A stretch of 61,122 nt of DNA from a bacterium (GCA_026417575.1 JAOACZ010000029.1:1-61122), one strand, 5' to 3'; positions 8,863-18,189 are shown, numbered from the stretch's first letter. Made by a program: numbers and translations. The notes: generated by a model not told the origin, from the sequence alone.

Positions 8863-9531
8863 TCACTTGACCATACCAATGAAGCCCATGAATGCGATCG
8901 CCAGGAGTGCGGCAGTGATGAAGGCAATCGGCATGCCTTGAAGGGGCTTGGGGACGTTACCCAAGGCGAGGCGTTCACGGATTCCCGCCATCAACAACAA
9001 GGCCAGGGCAAATCCGACACCACCACCAAAGCCGTTGGCCAGGGCAAACAACAAGCTACCTGGATAGCCATGCCCGACACGCACGCCGAAAATAGACATG
9101 CCTTCGATATTCAAGATAGCTACTGCCAGAACGGCGCAGTTGGTCGTAATCAAGGGCAAATAAATGCCCAGGGCCGCGTACAACGCGGGGCTCACTTTCT
9201 GGATTACCATTTCAACAAACTGGACCAAGGCCGCGATAACCAAAATAAACGCAAGGGTCATCAAATAGCGCAAATCGTACTGGGCTGGGTCACCGCCAAG
9301 GAGAAGGTACAGCACGTTATCCTTTCCGGGGTAGAGGAAGAAATGGTAAATCGCCCACGACACGGCGCTGGCCATCGTCATAACAAAGATGACTGCCAGG
9401 CCCATTCCCATGGCTGACTGGCTGTCTTTAGACACGCCCAGGTAAGGGCACGTCCCCAAGAATTTTGCGAACACAAAGTTGTTGACAAAAATTGTCGAGA
9501 CGAGAACGAGCAGCAAGACGGAGAAACTCAT
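8863..9531 (-). CDS. rnfA: Rnf complex subunit RnfA
   Basis: A 222-residue inner-membrane subunit of the Rnf ferredoxin:NAD+ oxidoreductase, an ion-pumping respiratory complex. It carries [22 protein letters not shown] near the N-terminus and the half-repeat with [16 protein letters not shown]; the two conserved Cys (FLGTCP and TTNCAV) are those that bind the membrane-embedded 2Fe-2S cluster with RnfE. ATG 9531 was chosen because AGGAGGTG lies 5-10 nt upstream; the open frame extends 12 codons further without support. Last Rnf gene here; rnfB, which usually follows, is absent. Confidence 0.95.
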   Translation of the reverse strand: MSFSVLLLVLVSTIFVNNFVFAKFLGTCPYLGVSKDSQSAMGMGLAVIFVMTMASAVSWAIYHFFLYPGKDNVLYLLLGGDPAQYDLRYLMTLAFILVIAALVQFVEMVIQKVSPALYAALGIYLPLITTNCAVLAVAILNIEGMSIFGVRVGHGYPGSLLFALANGFGGGVGFALALLLMAGIRERLALGNVPKPLQGMPIAFITAALLAIAFMGFIGMVK

Positions 9532-9567
9532 AGGCACACCTCCTGGGAGGGGAACATGGTCATCCAC

Positions 9568-10158
9568 TCACGTCCGCATGCGAAGATTCTTGGCACCGAG
9601 GAGAAAGCCAAGTGTGAGGAACGCGCCCGGCGCCAGCACCATTACTGCAATTGGACGCCAGCCTGGAAACACGGTGAAGCCAAACAATTTGTTGGCACCA
9701 AGCACTTCACGAACCGCTGCGATCAAGACAAGTGCAATCATGAAGCCTATACCCATTCCGATCCCATCCAGAAGGGAACGCCACGCGGTATTTTTGGCAG
9801 CAAACGCTTCCGCCCGGCCGAGAATGATGCAGTTCACGACGATCAACTTAATGAACAGACCGATCGCTTTACTGATGTCGGGGAAGTACGCCGCCAAGAC
9901 AAGGTCTACAATCGTCACGAGTGTGGCAATGACGATGATGTAACAGGGGATGCGGATCTGGCTGGGCACGATCCCTTTGATAAGAGCGATGATCACGTTT
10001 GAAAGTGTTAGCACAAAAATTGTTGAGACGCCCATGCCGAGTGCGTTGCGGACACTTGTCGTGACGGCGAGGGAGGGGCACAGGCCTAGTGCGAGCACCA
10101 ATACGGGATTTTTTTCCCAGAAACCCTTGGTCACTTCTTTCACGGTGGAGACACTCAT
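9568..10158 (-). CDS. rnfE: Rnf complex subunit RnfE
   Basis: A 196-residue membrane subunit homologous to RnfA, with six predicted helices. The motif GLCPSLAVTTSVRNALGMG and the second-half VVNCIILGRAEAFA carry the paired cysteines that share the membrane iron-sulfur cluster with RnfA. The start overlaps the rnfG stop by 4 nt. The gap to rnfA is 36 nt and contains a strong Shine-Dalgarno for rnfA. Confidence 0.95.
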   Translation of the reverse strand: MSVSTVKEVTKGFWEKNPVLVLALGLCPSLAVTTSVRNALGMGVSTIFVLTLSNVIIALIKGIVPSQIRIPCYIIVIATLVTIVDLVLAAYFPDISKAIGLFIKLIVVNCIILGRAEAFAAKNTAWRSLLDGIGMGIGFMIALVLIAAVREVLGANKLFGFTVFPGWRPIAVMVLAPGAFLTLGFLLGAKNLRMRT

Positions 10159-10820
10159 GGTGATTGCTCGGACGTGGGTGGGTGAGCGACGTGAAGGAAA
10201 AAATTGCTGATCGCGTCGCGAACAGCTTTGGTAACCGCTTCGCTAGTAATGGTGGCGCCCGCGATGGCTTCAATGGCATCGCGCGTGGGCTGCTTGACGA
10301 CCCGGAGCTGAGTGAGGGACTTGCCGGCGAACTGAGCCTGGAAGGGTGGTAGCGGAGGTGCCGCTGGGCGCACTTGAGCTGGTACACGGCGAACCAGGCC
10401 GGCCAGCGCTTGCCAAAGCGTGCGCGAAGCTGGGACGGCTTCGACTTCAGCCCCCAGCCCTGGCGTCTCCGCTTGGCTTAGGATTTTGATGCCCGCAATG
10501 ATCCCGCGCCGGTCAATTGCTGTCAACACCGTAATTGGCGACTGATAGCCTTGAACGGTGTGCAAGAGCTCGTACCCGATGCACACACCGTTGGTATCAA
10601 AGGCTTCGAAGTACTGAGCAGTTTTGTTGCCGACAGGGAATGTTTTTTGCTCGCCAAACCGCGCGGCGGCAGGGAAAATTTGGCGTTGGCCTTCGGTAAG
10701 CGCGCGCTGTTGGGCAGCAGCAATGCGCTCGCGCGTCAGGACATTTACACCATGCAGGCTCACCCCTGCCAGCCCTGAGAAGCAGAGCAAGATCAGACCG
10801 TAGCGGAGAATCTGTTTCAT
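10155..10820 (-). CDS. rnfG: Rnf complex subunit RnfG (covalent FMN)
   Basis: A 221-residue periplasmic flavoprotein anchored by an N-terminal helix. The FMN attachment motif reads AIAGATITSEAVT, with Thr190 as the expected phosphodiester-linked threonine; Ala replaces the usual Ser/Thr before GAT. SQAETPGLG is the other family signature. A Pro-rich stretch (about 146-160) just before the attachment domain looks like a lineage-specific insertion. Overlaps rnfD and rnfE by 4 nt each. Confidence 0.94.
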   Translation of the reverse strand: MKQILRYGLILLCFSGLAGVSLHGVNVLTRERIAAAQQRALTEGQRQIFPAAARFGEQKTFPVGNKTAQYFEAFDTNGVCIGYELLHTVQGYQSPITVLTAIDRRGIIAGIKILSQAETPGLGAEVEAVPASRTLWQALAGLVRRVPAQVRPAAPPLPPFQAQFAGKSLTQLRVVKQPTRDAIEAIAGATITSEAVTKAVRDAISNFFLHVAHPPTSEQSP

Positions 10821-11758
10821 CGTGTACCGTAGATGCGATTGGGAAAATAGCGGTCAATCAACGGTGTCGCGGCATTCATGAGGAGAATGGCGTAGGAGGT
10901 ACCTTCGGGATAGCCACTGAACCGGCGAATCAAAAACGTTAAGAGGCCGCAGCCAATGCCAAACACAACTTGGCCGCGCCGCGTGAACGGGCTTGTGACC
11001 AGATCGGTCGCCATAAACCACGCACCCAGCATGACCCCACCCGCCAGGAGAGCTATGATCGGGTCACCCCCGCTGAGGAAAGTGAGGAGAGCGAGCGTAG
11101 CGAGGTAACTGAGGGGAATGTGCCATGTGATGATGCCCCGCAAGAGGAGAAAAACACCTCCGGCGAGAATGAGCAGCGCAGATGTCTCCCCGAGACAGCC
11201 CGGGATGTTGCCAATGAAAAGATGTTTGTAGAGTGACAGTTTCCCGCCGTAGGCACTAAGAAGTTCGCCGGGTCCACGTTCTTTGAGAATACCGAGAGGG
11301 GTTGCACAGGTCGTGGCATCTACAGGGCTTATCCATGTGGTCATGTCCTTCGGGTAGGCGGCGAGAAGGAATGCGCGGGCGATCAACGCGGGATTGAAAA
11401 TGTTGTATCCAAGGCCACCGTAGCAGTGTTTTGCGATGGCCATGCCCACAAACGTGCCGATGATGGGAATCCACCAACTGATTCCTGGGGGCAAATTGCA
11501 GGCGACCAGGATGCCCATGACGACAGCGCTACCGTCGTAGAGGGTTAGTTTTTGTTTACGTAGTTTCTGCATGAGGCCTTCCGTCAGGACCGCGGTTGCG
11601 ACACAGATCGCTATAAGGAGCGCGGCGTACCACCCGAAGAGCCAGACAGCGAAGACGCACAGGGGGAGTAAGGCGATGACCACGGTCCACATGATTTTGG
11701 GTATGGAATCGCTCGTGCGCAGGTGCGGTGATGAAGAGACGTGGAGGAGGCGAGCCAT
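10817..11758 (-). CDS. rnfD: Rnf complex subunit RnfD (covalent FMN)
   Basis: A 313-residue polytopic membrane subunit that carries a second covalent FMN. Family blocks: DGSAVVMGILVACNLPP, GYNIFNPALIARAFLLAAYP and DATTCATPL, where Thr153 is the likely FMN-linked residue. C-terminal MATDLVTSPFTRRGQ and GTSYAILLMNAATPLIDRY are typical. AAGGAAG lies 8 nt upstream of the ATG. The gene follows folK by 13 nt; rnfC, which precedes rnfD in most operons, is missing. Confidence 0.94.
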   Translation of the reverse strand: MARLLHVSSSPHLRTSDSIPKIMWTVVIALLPLCVFAVWLFGWYAALLIAICVATAVLTEGLMQKLRKQKLTLYDGSAVVMGILVACNLPPGISWWIPIIGTFVGMAIAKHCYGGLGYNIFNPALIARAFLLAAYPKDMTTWISPVDATTCATPLGILKERGPGELLSAYGGKLSLYKHLFIGNIPGCLGETSALLILAGGVFLLLRGIITWHIPLSYLATLALLTFLSGGDPIIALLAGGVMLGAWFMATDLVTSPFTRRGQVVFGIGCGLLTFLIRRFSGYPEGTSYAILLMNAATPLIDRYFPNRIYGTR

Positions 11759-11771
11759 GAGAACAGCTTCC

Positions 11772-12311
11772 TTACGGCGTTAAAACAGGTGGTGGCCACA
11801 ATGTGAAGGGCGGCGCAAACAAGCGCACGCATTCACGGCTGGCCGCTCGGCAGGCGTGGTAGAGGGCTTCGATCGTCTGATGGAGCACCGGATGAAGCAG
11901 CTCGGGTACCAGTTCGCGTAGGGGGGCAAGCACAAAAAGGCGCTCATGCAGGCGCGGATGGGGGATGGTAAGCCCCGGCGAGCTACAGACGAATTGCTCA
12001 GCGAGCAAGAGATCAATGTCGAGGGTACGCGCGGCATTGGGTACCGTGCGGGTACGCCCGTGCTCCTGCTCGATTGCCGAGAGTGTTGCGAGTAGTTCGG
12101 GCGGTTCAGCGAAGCTGACGCATTCGATCACCGCGTTCAGATATGGTGGCTGAGCCTCAGGTGCACCGACGGGACTCGTTTCGTACACACTTGACGCGCG
12201 GAGTACGGTCACCTGGCGTGCGCCGAGTGCCGCGACAGCACTTTGTAGGTAGTGCAGGCGATCACCAAGATTACTGCCGAGGCCGAGCAGGTAGCGCACA
12301 AGTTTATCCAT
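11772..12311 (-). CDS. folK: 2-amino-4-hydroxy-6-hydroxymethyldihydropteridine pyrophosphokinase
   Basis: A 179-residue HPPK of the folate pathway, transferring pyrophosphate from ATP to the pterin. Key blocks: LGLGSNLGDR at the N-terminus, VYETSPVG, YLNAVIE, and RTLDIDLLL with the metal-binding Asp pair, followed by IPHPRLHERLFVLAPL. ATG 12311 was chosen since MDKLVRYLLGLGSN begins the family fold; it overlaps the upstream dapL stop by 8 nt. Its place between dapL and rnfD is not functionally obvious and probably reflects shared transcription only. Confidence 0.93.
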   Translation of the reverse strand: MDKLVRYLLGLGSNLGDRLHYLQSAVAALGARQVTVLRASSVYETSPVGAPEAQPPYLNAVIECVSFAEPPELLATLSAIEQEHGRTRTVPNAARTLDIDLLLAEQFVCSSPGLTIPHPRLHERLFVLAPLRELVPELLHPVLHQTIEALYHACRAASRECVRLFAPPFTLWPPPVLTP

Positions 12312-13482
12312 AAAGGTGCAAAGCCGCAATGCGCTTTACGGCCTCCCGCAAACGGTCGGCAGGAGCCGTCAGCGTCATACGAAAGTATCCTTCGCCGCTG
12401 GGGCCGAAGCCGATGCCAGGAGTCGTGACAATGGCGGCGTCCTGAAGCAAACGCAGAGTGGTTTCGGTAGAAGTCATTCCAGGCGGCACAGGGACCCAGA
12501 CATAAAATGCTCCTTGCGGCGGATCCACAGGGCAGCCACACGCGCGCAGGCCGCTGACGAGTAGATCACGACGCTCCTGGTAGGTGGCGAGAATGTGCGC
12601 GTGACAGTCCTGCGGGCCATTCAGTGCGACTATTGCAGCGTCTTGGACCGCGCCAAAAATGCCCGAATCTAAGTTTGATTTCACTTTCGCCAAGCCGGCC
12701 AACATGTCTGGATTGCCGACAGCAAAGGCCACACGCCAGCCCGTCATGTTATAGGTTTTTGACAATGAGTAGTACTCAATTCCCACCTCGATTGCGCCAT
12801 GCGCTTGCAAAAATGACGGTGGTTTCTGGCCGTCGTAGTAGACGTCGCAGTAGGCGGCATCATGGCAGACGAGGATATCGAACGAGCGAGCGAAGGCGAC
12901 GACGTCTTGAAAAAAGCTGAGCGGGGCGGTTACCGCGGTGGGATTGTTGGGATAGCAAATGAACATCATGCGTGCGCGGCGGGCTACGTCGGAGGGAATG
13001 GCCGTGAGGTCGGGCAGGTAGTTGTTCTCCTTTTTCAGCGGCATCCAGTATGTGGAACCGCCGGCGAAAAGAGTACCCGAATGGTACACGGGATAACCGG
13101 GCTCAGGGACGAGCACAATGTCACCTGGATTGACAAACGCCAAATGGATGTGGCCTATTCCTTCCTTCGAGCCGAGCAAGGGAAGTACGTGGGCATCGGG
13201 GTCGAGCGCGACACCAAAGCGGCGCTGATACATAGCTGCGGCGGCGCGGCGCAAAGCTGGTTTGCCTTGATCGAGGGCATATTGATGATTGGCGGGATTA
13301 GTTGCCGCCGCCTGCAGCGCCGCAACGATGTGTGAAGGCGTTGGCATGTCCGGATCGCCCACGCCGAGGTTAATGACGTCGCGCCCCTCCGCCATCACCG
13401 CGCGCTTGATTTTGTCAATTTCTGCGAAGAGGTACGGCGGCAATTGTTGCAAGCGTTGTGCAAACGTGAAGGTCACTGGCAC
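12304..13482 (-). CDS. dapL: LL-diaminopimelate aminotransferase-type class I aminotransferase
   Basis: A 392-residue PLP aminotransferase. The pyridoxal lysine is in YYSLSKTYNMTGWRVAFAVG, and VINLGVGDPDMPTP, LLGSKEGIGH and YPNNPTAV are as in LL-DAP aminotransferases of the DapL type, which make diaminopimelate for lysine and peptidoglycan in one step. The open frame extends 73 codons upstream, but the conserved protein begins at GTG 13482, preceded by CTGGAG; the -10 box of a promoter lies inside the rejected extension. Specificity is inferred from motifs, and other aspartate-family transaminases are possible. Confidence 0.85.
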   Translation of the reverse strand: MPVTFTFAQRLQQLPPYLFAEIDKIKRAVMAEGRDVINLGVGDPDMPTPSHIVAALQAAATNPANHQYALDQGKPALRRAAAAMYQRRFGVALDPDAHVLPLLGSKEGIGHIHLAFVNPGDIVLVPEPGYPVYHSGTLFAGGSTYWMPLKKENNYLPDLTAIPSDVARRARMMFICYPNNPTAVTAPLSFFQDVVAFARSFDILVCHDAAYCDVYYDGQKPPSFLQAHGAIEVGIEYYSLSKTYNMTGWRVAFAVGNPDMLAGLAKVKSNLDSGIFGAVQDAAIVALNGPQDCHAHILATYQERRDLLVSGLRACGCPVDPPQGAFYVWVPVPPGMTSTETTLRLLQDAAIVTTPGIGFGPSGEGYFRMTLTAPADRLREAVKRIAALHLYG

Positions 13483-13513
13483 GAAAACTCCAGCGTAACG
13501 ATTAACGGCGCAG

Positions 13514-13542
13514 AGTATACCAAATTCGAGCCAAAAACGCAA
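13514..13542 (-). promoter_or_regulatory. Probable promoter of the dapL-folK-rnfDGEA operon
   Basis: On the minus strand TATACT (13519-13514) is a good -10 box. TTGCGT lies 17 nt upstream (13542-13537) as a weak -35. Predicted start near 13507 gives a short leader of about 25 nt containing the Shine-Dalgarno CTGGAG before GTG 13482. Confidence 0.45.
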
Positions 13543-14848
13543 AGGTACGAGAGGCAAGGCATACTGGAGACGACACAGTGAAGAGGGAAACGAGTGGCAA
13601 ATAGGACATAGCCAAGAGGCGACGAATGGAGCGAGATACGATACTGCCGGGTGTTTGCACACGACAGCGCCTAGCGAATGACCGATGCAGCGAGTTGACA
13701 CCTATACAAGCTCGGGGCGTGACGTCGGGCGGTTTCACGACCAGACATTTGTGAGGCCACCTGCCATACGAGCTACGAAGATGACGTTAATTTGAGAGGG
13801 AAGCCACAACTGGAGCCGATAATGGGTGCAGATCGTTTCCGTGAGATTGGTCAGATTGCTCGTGCAGCCGTAGCAGTACAAAGAGAGCCAATGCGCGACG
13901 TACACCTGAGACACCGAACATCCTGCAGAGGGTGTGAGCCGCGGTGCGGCGGGCGATCAGACGGCACTACTCGCGTATGCCGCCACGTCTGTGCTCACCA
14001 GTGGCTGCGCATCATTGGGCTGATGAGGACACGATGAACACGCGTATCATCGTTGACTCAGAGGGCCAAGTACGTGTCGCTGGGCGATACTGCGCCGCGG
14101 GAGCGGTTGCCAGTGAAGTTGGTTGTGGCGGGAAGCCCGTAGCTATATGGCATTCGTGGCACTGCGGAAGATGTGTAAGTATGCACTAGCGAAGATGAGA
14201 CAGACACTGATCCCGACCTGAGCGAATGAGCGTAGGCCGATCCTTTATCTGTCGAAATTGTGGCAAAAACCATGCACTCGGATTCCCTTGCAGTTGATGG
14301 ACCGGGCTTGCTGCGTCGCCGCCCTCCAATAAGCCAGCAGTGGGCGCAGTGAATAAGGCAAAGCACGCCGGAGCTACGCGAACGTGGCGTTTGCCTTATC
14401 TGTGCTGTTTACACATGCTAACATATGGCCGATCAAGACATAAAAAAGATTACGCAGGCAGGGCGGGTGGGATTGCTGATGACGATTTCCGCATGGTGAG
14501 ACGCGCGCCAAACAGGCCTGGTGACCAGGCGGGTATGAAACTGGCGCGTGTGGGCTGCATGAGCCTAGTGGCAAGATGTTCATTCAGCAGGGCGTCACTC
14601 TTGTCAGAGATGCGTGAGCTCATGAGCAGGATGAGGCTGCTTGAGCAACGAGGGCCATGACAAAGAGCGCAGCAGACAAGAGGAGCACACATATGCTTTT
14701 CCATTCGTGGAGACCAAGGATGAGTTCATGGGCTGGAGCTTAGCGTATGCGGGATTGTCAAGTGAGACGGTGCCACGCACCCCCCTGTACAACTTTTTGA
14801 ACATCCGAAGGCCTAGACAAGGTGGGGTCGTAATCTGAGCGAGAGTGG
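13543..14848. other. 1.3-kb gene-poor gap between dapL and topA
   Basis: All six frames are broken into short pieces with no family resemblance. The most protein-like fragment is a 51-codon plus-strand frame from ATG 14035, with four cysteines and a weak GAGG upstream, but I would not call it a gene. No tRNA, tmRNA tag sequence or RNase P signature is seen. A strong hairpin lies at 14353-14399. The region could hold a non-coding RNA, decayed genes, or control elements. Confidence 0.4.
14353..14399. repeat. Strong hairpin (10-bp perfect arms plus inner 4-bp stem)
   Basis: ATAAGGCAAA (14353-14362) pairs perfectly with TTTGCCTTAT (14390-14399). After an internal loop, CACG (14364-14367) pairs with CGTG (14383-14386). 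No T-run follows on either strand, so it is not a canonical rho-independent terminator. It may be part of a structured RNA or a recombination or protein-binding site. Confidence 0.5.
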
Positions 14849-17221
14849 TTATCGCGCACGGGCTGGCACGCGCGTGGGCACGGTGCGTTGTGACACGCGT
14901 GTCTTGCGTGTCGAGGCGGAACCGGGAGCTTTTGCTTTCGTTGGTGTTGCTTCCTTCGTAGGTTGTTTTGCGCGCTGCTGAGTTTTAGGTGTAAGAGAGG
15001 CTTTGCGGCCGTAGACATTTTCGGCAGCCCAGCGGTTTTTAAGGGTGAGGACACAGTCAGTTAAGCGGACAATTTGGCTGCGTGGGATCCACTTTGTTTG
15101 CCAGGGGCTGAGGCGCAAGCCAATGGCCTTTTTATCCGGCACGTCAATGATGTCCAGTACTCGAATAGTGTCGTATTCTGTTTCGCTGTGATCATCGGCG
15201 AGGTAGTGAATAGTCAGTTGGCGGCTGTTGGCGGCCAGTTGGCGGTCACGAATTTTACGGGCTTGATCAATGAACTGAGAGATTTTCGTCGCGTCCGCGC
15301 GCAGTTCCTCGGTTAGTTGCATGCCTGTTTCTGCGGCCAGGCTTTCGGCGTATTTGAGTTGTTTAGGGGAGGGTGGGAGGCTGGGCAAGTCGACTTTGGC
15401 TTTGACATGGTCAATCCAGTCGGACAAGAGCTTGCTGTCGCGCAACGCCTCATCAGGGATGGAAAGATGAGCTGCCGCTGCTAAACGGTGAGCGAGCTGG
15501 AGCTGCTTGGCCGTCGGCTTATGGGCCATGGCGAAGCCGCCGCTTTTTTTGTACAGCTCGTAGGCATCCTTGACCCGTTCGAACTCCTCGCGCACGACGT
15601 GAAGGTAGGACTTTTCGCCTTCTTCCACGGCATCCAGCTCACTTTCTATGTGCGCGGTGAAGTCGTAGTCAACCACGATAGGGCGGTACTGCTTCAAGTA
15701 GTCGTACAGTTTCTCGCCTTTGGGGGTGGGGACTAGTTCTCTTTTTTTAGCCGTTTCGATGACATACTCACGCTGGAGGATAAGTTCGACGATGGCGGCG
15801 TAGGTTGATGGCCGGCCAATACCGAGTTTTTCGAGTTTTTCGATTAAGGTGCCGTTGTTATAACGGGGTGGAGGTTGGGTTGTCTTCTGTTCGTGAGCAG
15901 CATCCACCAATGCGAGGTGTTCACCTTCTTCTAGGGGGGGGAGGCGAGAGCCCTCATCTTCGTCACGGTCTTGCTCGTCGAGCTCGCGGCCGTAGGCGCG
16001 CAAGAAGCCTTCAAAGAGGAGCACCTGCCCAACTGCCTCGAGTTCGACGTCACCTGCCTGGATGGTAACGGTGGTTCTTCTAACGATGGCGGGCTTCATT
16101 TGCGAAGCGAGCCACCGGCGATAGATCAGCTCGTAGACCTGGTGATGCGGCTTATCTAAATAGGGCTTCGCCATTTCTGGCGTAATCTCAGGATGAGCTG
16201 GGCGAATGGCTTCGTGGGCGTCTTGTGCACCGGCTCTACCGCGGAAGACGCGGCGTTGGTAGTACGCTGCACCGAACTGGAGGGTTACTTGTTCTTTGGC
16301 GGCTTCGAGGCCTTCTGGTGCGATGCGCGGTGAGTCCGTGCGCATATAGGTGATCAAAGCGACGTGCTTGCCGGCGACATCGACGCCCTCGTAGAGGTCT
16401 TGCGCGACGCGCATGGCGCGCTTGGAGTTCATGCGCAGGGCTTTAAAGGCTGCGCGTTGAAAAGTGGAGGTAATGAAGGGTGGGGGTGGGTTTTTGGTCA
16501 CTTCAGTGGCGCGGACCGCGGTGACAGTGTGAGTTGGTGCGGCCTTGATGGCGCGGACGAGGCGGTCGGCTTCAGCTTCGCTTGCGACGCGCCCGGCTTT
16601 GAGCACGGCAGGGAAGGTGACGTCGCCCTTGCGGTAGGTTACGCGGAGCAGCCAATAAGGTTCGGGCTTGAAGGCACGAATTTCGCGTTCGCGTTCGACG
16701 ATCAGCCCCAGAGCGGGGCTTTGCACGCGGCCGACGGAAAAATTCTCGCCGAGGTGGCGTGTGGCCTCAGGGGAGAGAAGGTAGCCAATGAGCCGATCGA
16801 TAATACGCCGCGCGAACTGCGCTTCGACCAAGCGCTGATCAATCTGACCAGGGTGTTGGAGGGCACGTTCCACTTCACTGCGCGTGATGGCGTTAAAGGT
16901 AATGCGGTAGACGTGGGGCGTGCTGGGAATGATTTGGCGCACATGCCATGCGATGGCTTCGCCTTCGCGATCCGGGTCGGTGGCAAGGTAGACTGCATCA
17001 GCGGCGCGCGCAGCGGCCTTAATCTCGTTGATAGCCTTGCCTTTGCCTTTGATCGTGACGAACGTCATGGCGAAGTTGCGCTCGACGTCGACGCCAAGCT
17101 CATTTTCGGGGATGTCACGAATGTGGCCGATCGAAGCCTTGATCTCAAAGCGTCGACCGACGATCTCGCGTAAGGTGCGAATCTTGGCTGGAGATTCTAC
17201 AATCAACAAGCTTTTCGGCAC
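14849..17221 (-). CDS. topA: DNA topoisomerase I (type IA) with unusual C-terminus
   Basis: A 790-residue type IA topoisomerase relaxing negative supercoils. Toprim motif SLLIVESPAK at the N-terminus, TDPDREGEAIAWH (81-93), FSVGRVQSP (161-169) and catalytic Tyr292 in ITYMRTDSPR are intact. After about residue 565 the zinc ribbons of classical TopA are absent. Instead there are two repeats of a roughly 40-residue 'KQL..A..LA...D..FID' module (568-608 and 617-657), a small domain ending in WIPRSQIV (about 669-735), and a Lys/Thr/Ala-rich tail. GTG start at 17221 with AGGAG upstream. Downstream of rfaE2 by 105 nt. Confidence 0.95.
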   Translation of the reverse strand: MPKSLLIVESPAKIRTLREIVGRRFEIKASIGHIRDIPENELGVDVERNFAMTFVTIKGKGKAINEIKAAARAADAVYLATDPDREGEAIAWHVRQIIPSTPHVYRITFNAITRSEVERALQHPGQIDQRLVEAQFARRIIDRLIGYLLSPEATRHLGENFSVGRVQSPALGLIVEREREIRAFKPEPYWLLRVTYRKGDVTFPAVLKAGRVASEAEADRLVRAIKAAPTHTVTAVRATEVTKNPPPPFITSTFQRAAFKALRMNSKRAMRVAQDLYEGVDVAGKHVALITYMRTDSPRIAPEGLEAAKEQVTLQFGAAYYQRRVFRGRAGAQDAHEAIRPAHPEITPEMAKPYLDKPHHQVYELIYRRWLASQMKPAIVRRTTVTIQAGDVELEAVGQVLLFEGFLRAYGRELDEQDRDEDEGSRLPPLEEGEHLALVDAAHEQKTTQPPPRYNNGTLIEKLEKLGIGRPSTYAAIVELILQREYVIETAKKRELVPTPKGEKLYDYLKQYRPIVVDYDFTAHIESELDAVEEGEKSYLHVVREEFERVKDAYELYKKSGGFAMAHKPTAKQLQLAHRLAAAAHLSIPDEALRDSKLLSDWIDHVKAKVDLPSLPPSPKQLKYAESLAAETGMQLTEELRADATKISQFIDQARKIRDRQLAANSRQLTIHYLADDHSETEYDTIRVLDIIDVPDKKAIGLRLSPWQTKWIPRSQIVRLTDCVLTLKNRWAAENVYGRKASLTPKTQQRAKQPTKEATPTKAKAPGSASTRKTRVSQRTVPTRVPARAR

Positions 17222-17326
17222 AGAGACTCCTGTCCGCGGTTAGCGATACACGCCGCGCGGCACGGCATCACAATCGGCGTTCATTATAAGCAGTTCAGGT
17301 ACGGATGTCAAAACGCCGCGCAAGCG

Positions 17327-17827
17327 TCACAAGGCTTTAATGCGCGCAATGAGCGCTGTTGTGGACAGACCTGCGACCTTCGGTACAAGGACAATCTTGC
17401 CGCCGCCTGCTCGCACTGTCGGTGCTTCAATGCAATTCTCGCCGTATTCTTCGCCATTGACGTGGACGTGCGGACGGACGATTTCGAGAAACGGCATCGG
17501 CACGGTTTCGTCAAAAATATGTACGTAATCAACTATTTCAAGTGCGGCGAGAATTTGCCACCGCTGTTCCTGGGGAACAACCGGCCGGCGTGGGTCTTTG
17601 TACTGCTTGATTGAACTGTCGGAATTGAGGCCGACGATGAGCACGTCGCCCTGGGCGCGCGCTGTCTGGAGGAAATAGAGATGACCGTAATGAAATAAAT
17701 CAAAGCTGCCGTTGCACGTCACTATGGTTTTGCCCGTGGCGTGCAAGCGGCAGCTGAGCTCGGCGAGTGCCTCCCGCGACACGAGCTTAGTGCGCGGGTC
17801 ACGAGGCTGCCAGGTTAGGCTTTCCAC
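17327..17827 (-). CDS. rfaE2: RfaE2/HldE-type nucleotidyltransferase
   Basis: A 166-residue cytidylyltransferase-fold enzyme. [19 protein letters not shown] (39 onward) holds the HxGH nucleotide-binding site; [37 protein letters not shown] and [15 protein letters not shown] are hallmarks of the adenylyltransferase half of HldE, which makes ADP-heptose for lipopolysaccharide. The kinase half is not fused and not in the window, as in organisms with split HldA/HldC. GTG 17827 lies 13 nt inside the desulfoferrodoxin gene and lacks a Shine-Dalgarno, so translation probably depends on coupling. Substrate (heptose versus another sugar phosphate) is inferred. Confidence 0.85.
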   Translation of the reverse strand: MESLTWQPRDPRTKLVSREALAELSCRLHATGKTIVTCNGSFDLFHYGHLYFLQTARAQGDVLIVGLNSDSSIKQYKDPRRPVVPQEQRWQILAALEIVDYVHIFDETVPMPFLEIVRPHVHVNGEEYGENCIEAPTVRAGGGKIVLVPKVAGLSTTALIARIKAL

Positions 17828-18189
17828 AAGCCGTGGAGATTGCAGTATTCACGGGCGGTGACGCTACTTGCTTTCACAGAAAACACAGCTTCAGGTGCGT
17901 CACCTGGCTTGAGATGCTTGCGGTAGACGGCGCCGTCGGCAACCAGCTCAATCCACTGAATGTAGTGCTTCTCCTCCATCGGATGCGGCACGCTGCCCAC
18001 GCTGACTTTGTACCCGCCTTCGACCACGCTGATCACCGGCACATGTTTCTCTTTGGACGCATCTACCGTGTTTTCCTTGAGCAGGACCATCGGCTGTCCG
18101 CAACAGACGAGCTCGCCGGCCCCTGCTTGGAGCACTTCGACAATGTTACCACACAGTTCACACTTGTACACCTGTAAGCGTTCGGTCAT
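17815..18189 (-). CDS. dfx: Desulfoferrodoxin (class II superoxide reductase)
   Basis: A 124-residue non-haem iron protein reducing superoxide to peroxide without making oxygen, typical of anaerobes. The N-terminal desulforedoxin domain has Cys10, Cys13, Cys29 and Cys30 for the FeCys4 centre. The catalytic centre ligands His49 (EKHVP), His69, His75, Cys116 and His119 (CNLHG) are all present. ATG 18189 was chosen because of AAGGAG 5-6 nt upstream and a consensus promoter behind it; the open frame extends 21 codons further without support. Confidence 0.95.
   Translation of the reverse strand: MTERLQVYKCELCGNIVEVLQAGAGELVCCGQPMVLLKENTVDASKEKHVPVISVVEGGYKVSVGSVPHPMEEKHYIQWIELVADGAVYRKHLKPGDAPEAVFSVKASSVTAREYCNLHGLWKA

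Noticed and set aside
9869-10387. 172-codon minus-strand frame overlapping rnfG and rnfE in another phase
   Set aside because: It is the off-frame translation of two clear Rnf genes; Ser/Pro/Arg-rich with no motif.
13483-13701. 73-codon N-terminal extension of dapL
   Set aside because: The extension contains the probable promoter, is not family-like, and GTG 13482 has a ribosome site and begins the conserved fold.
14021-14045. Hammerhead ribozyme-like CTGATGAG followed by CGATGAA
   Set aside because: The conserved GAAA box after stem II is interrupted, and no third stem with the cleavage triplet pairs around it; only the first core matches.
15488-17173. Long plus-strand open frames opposite topA
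   Set aside because: They are shadows of topA; translations are low in family features and the minus-strand protein is clearly real.
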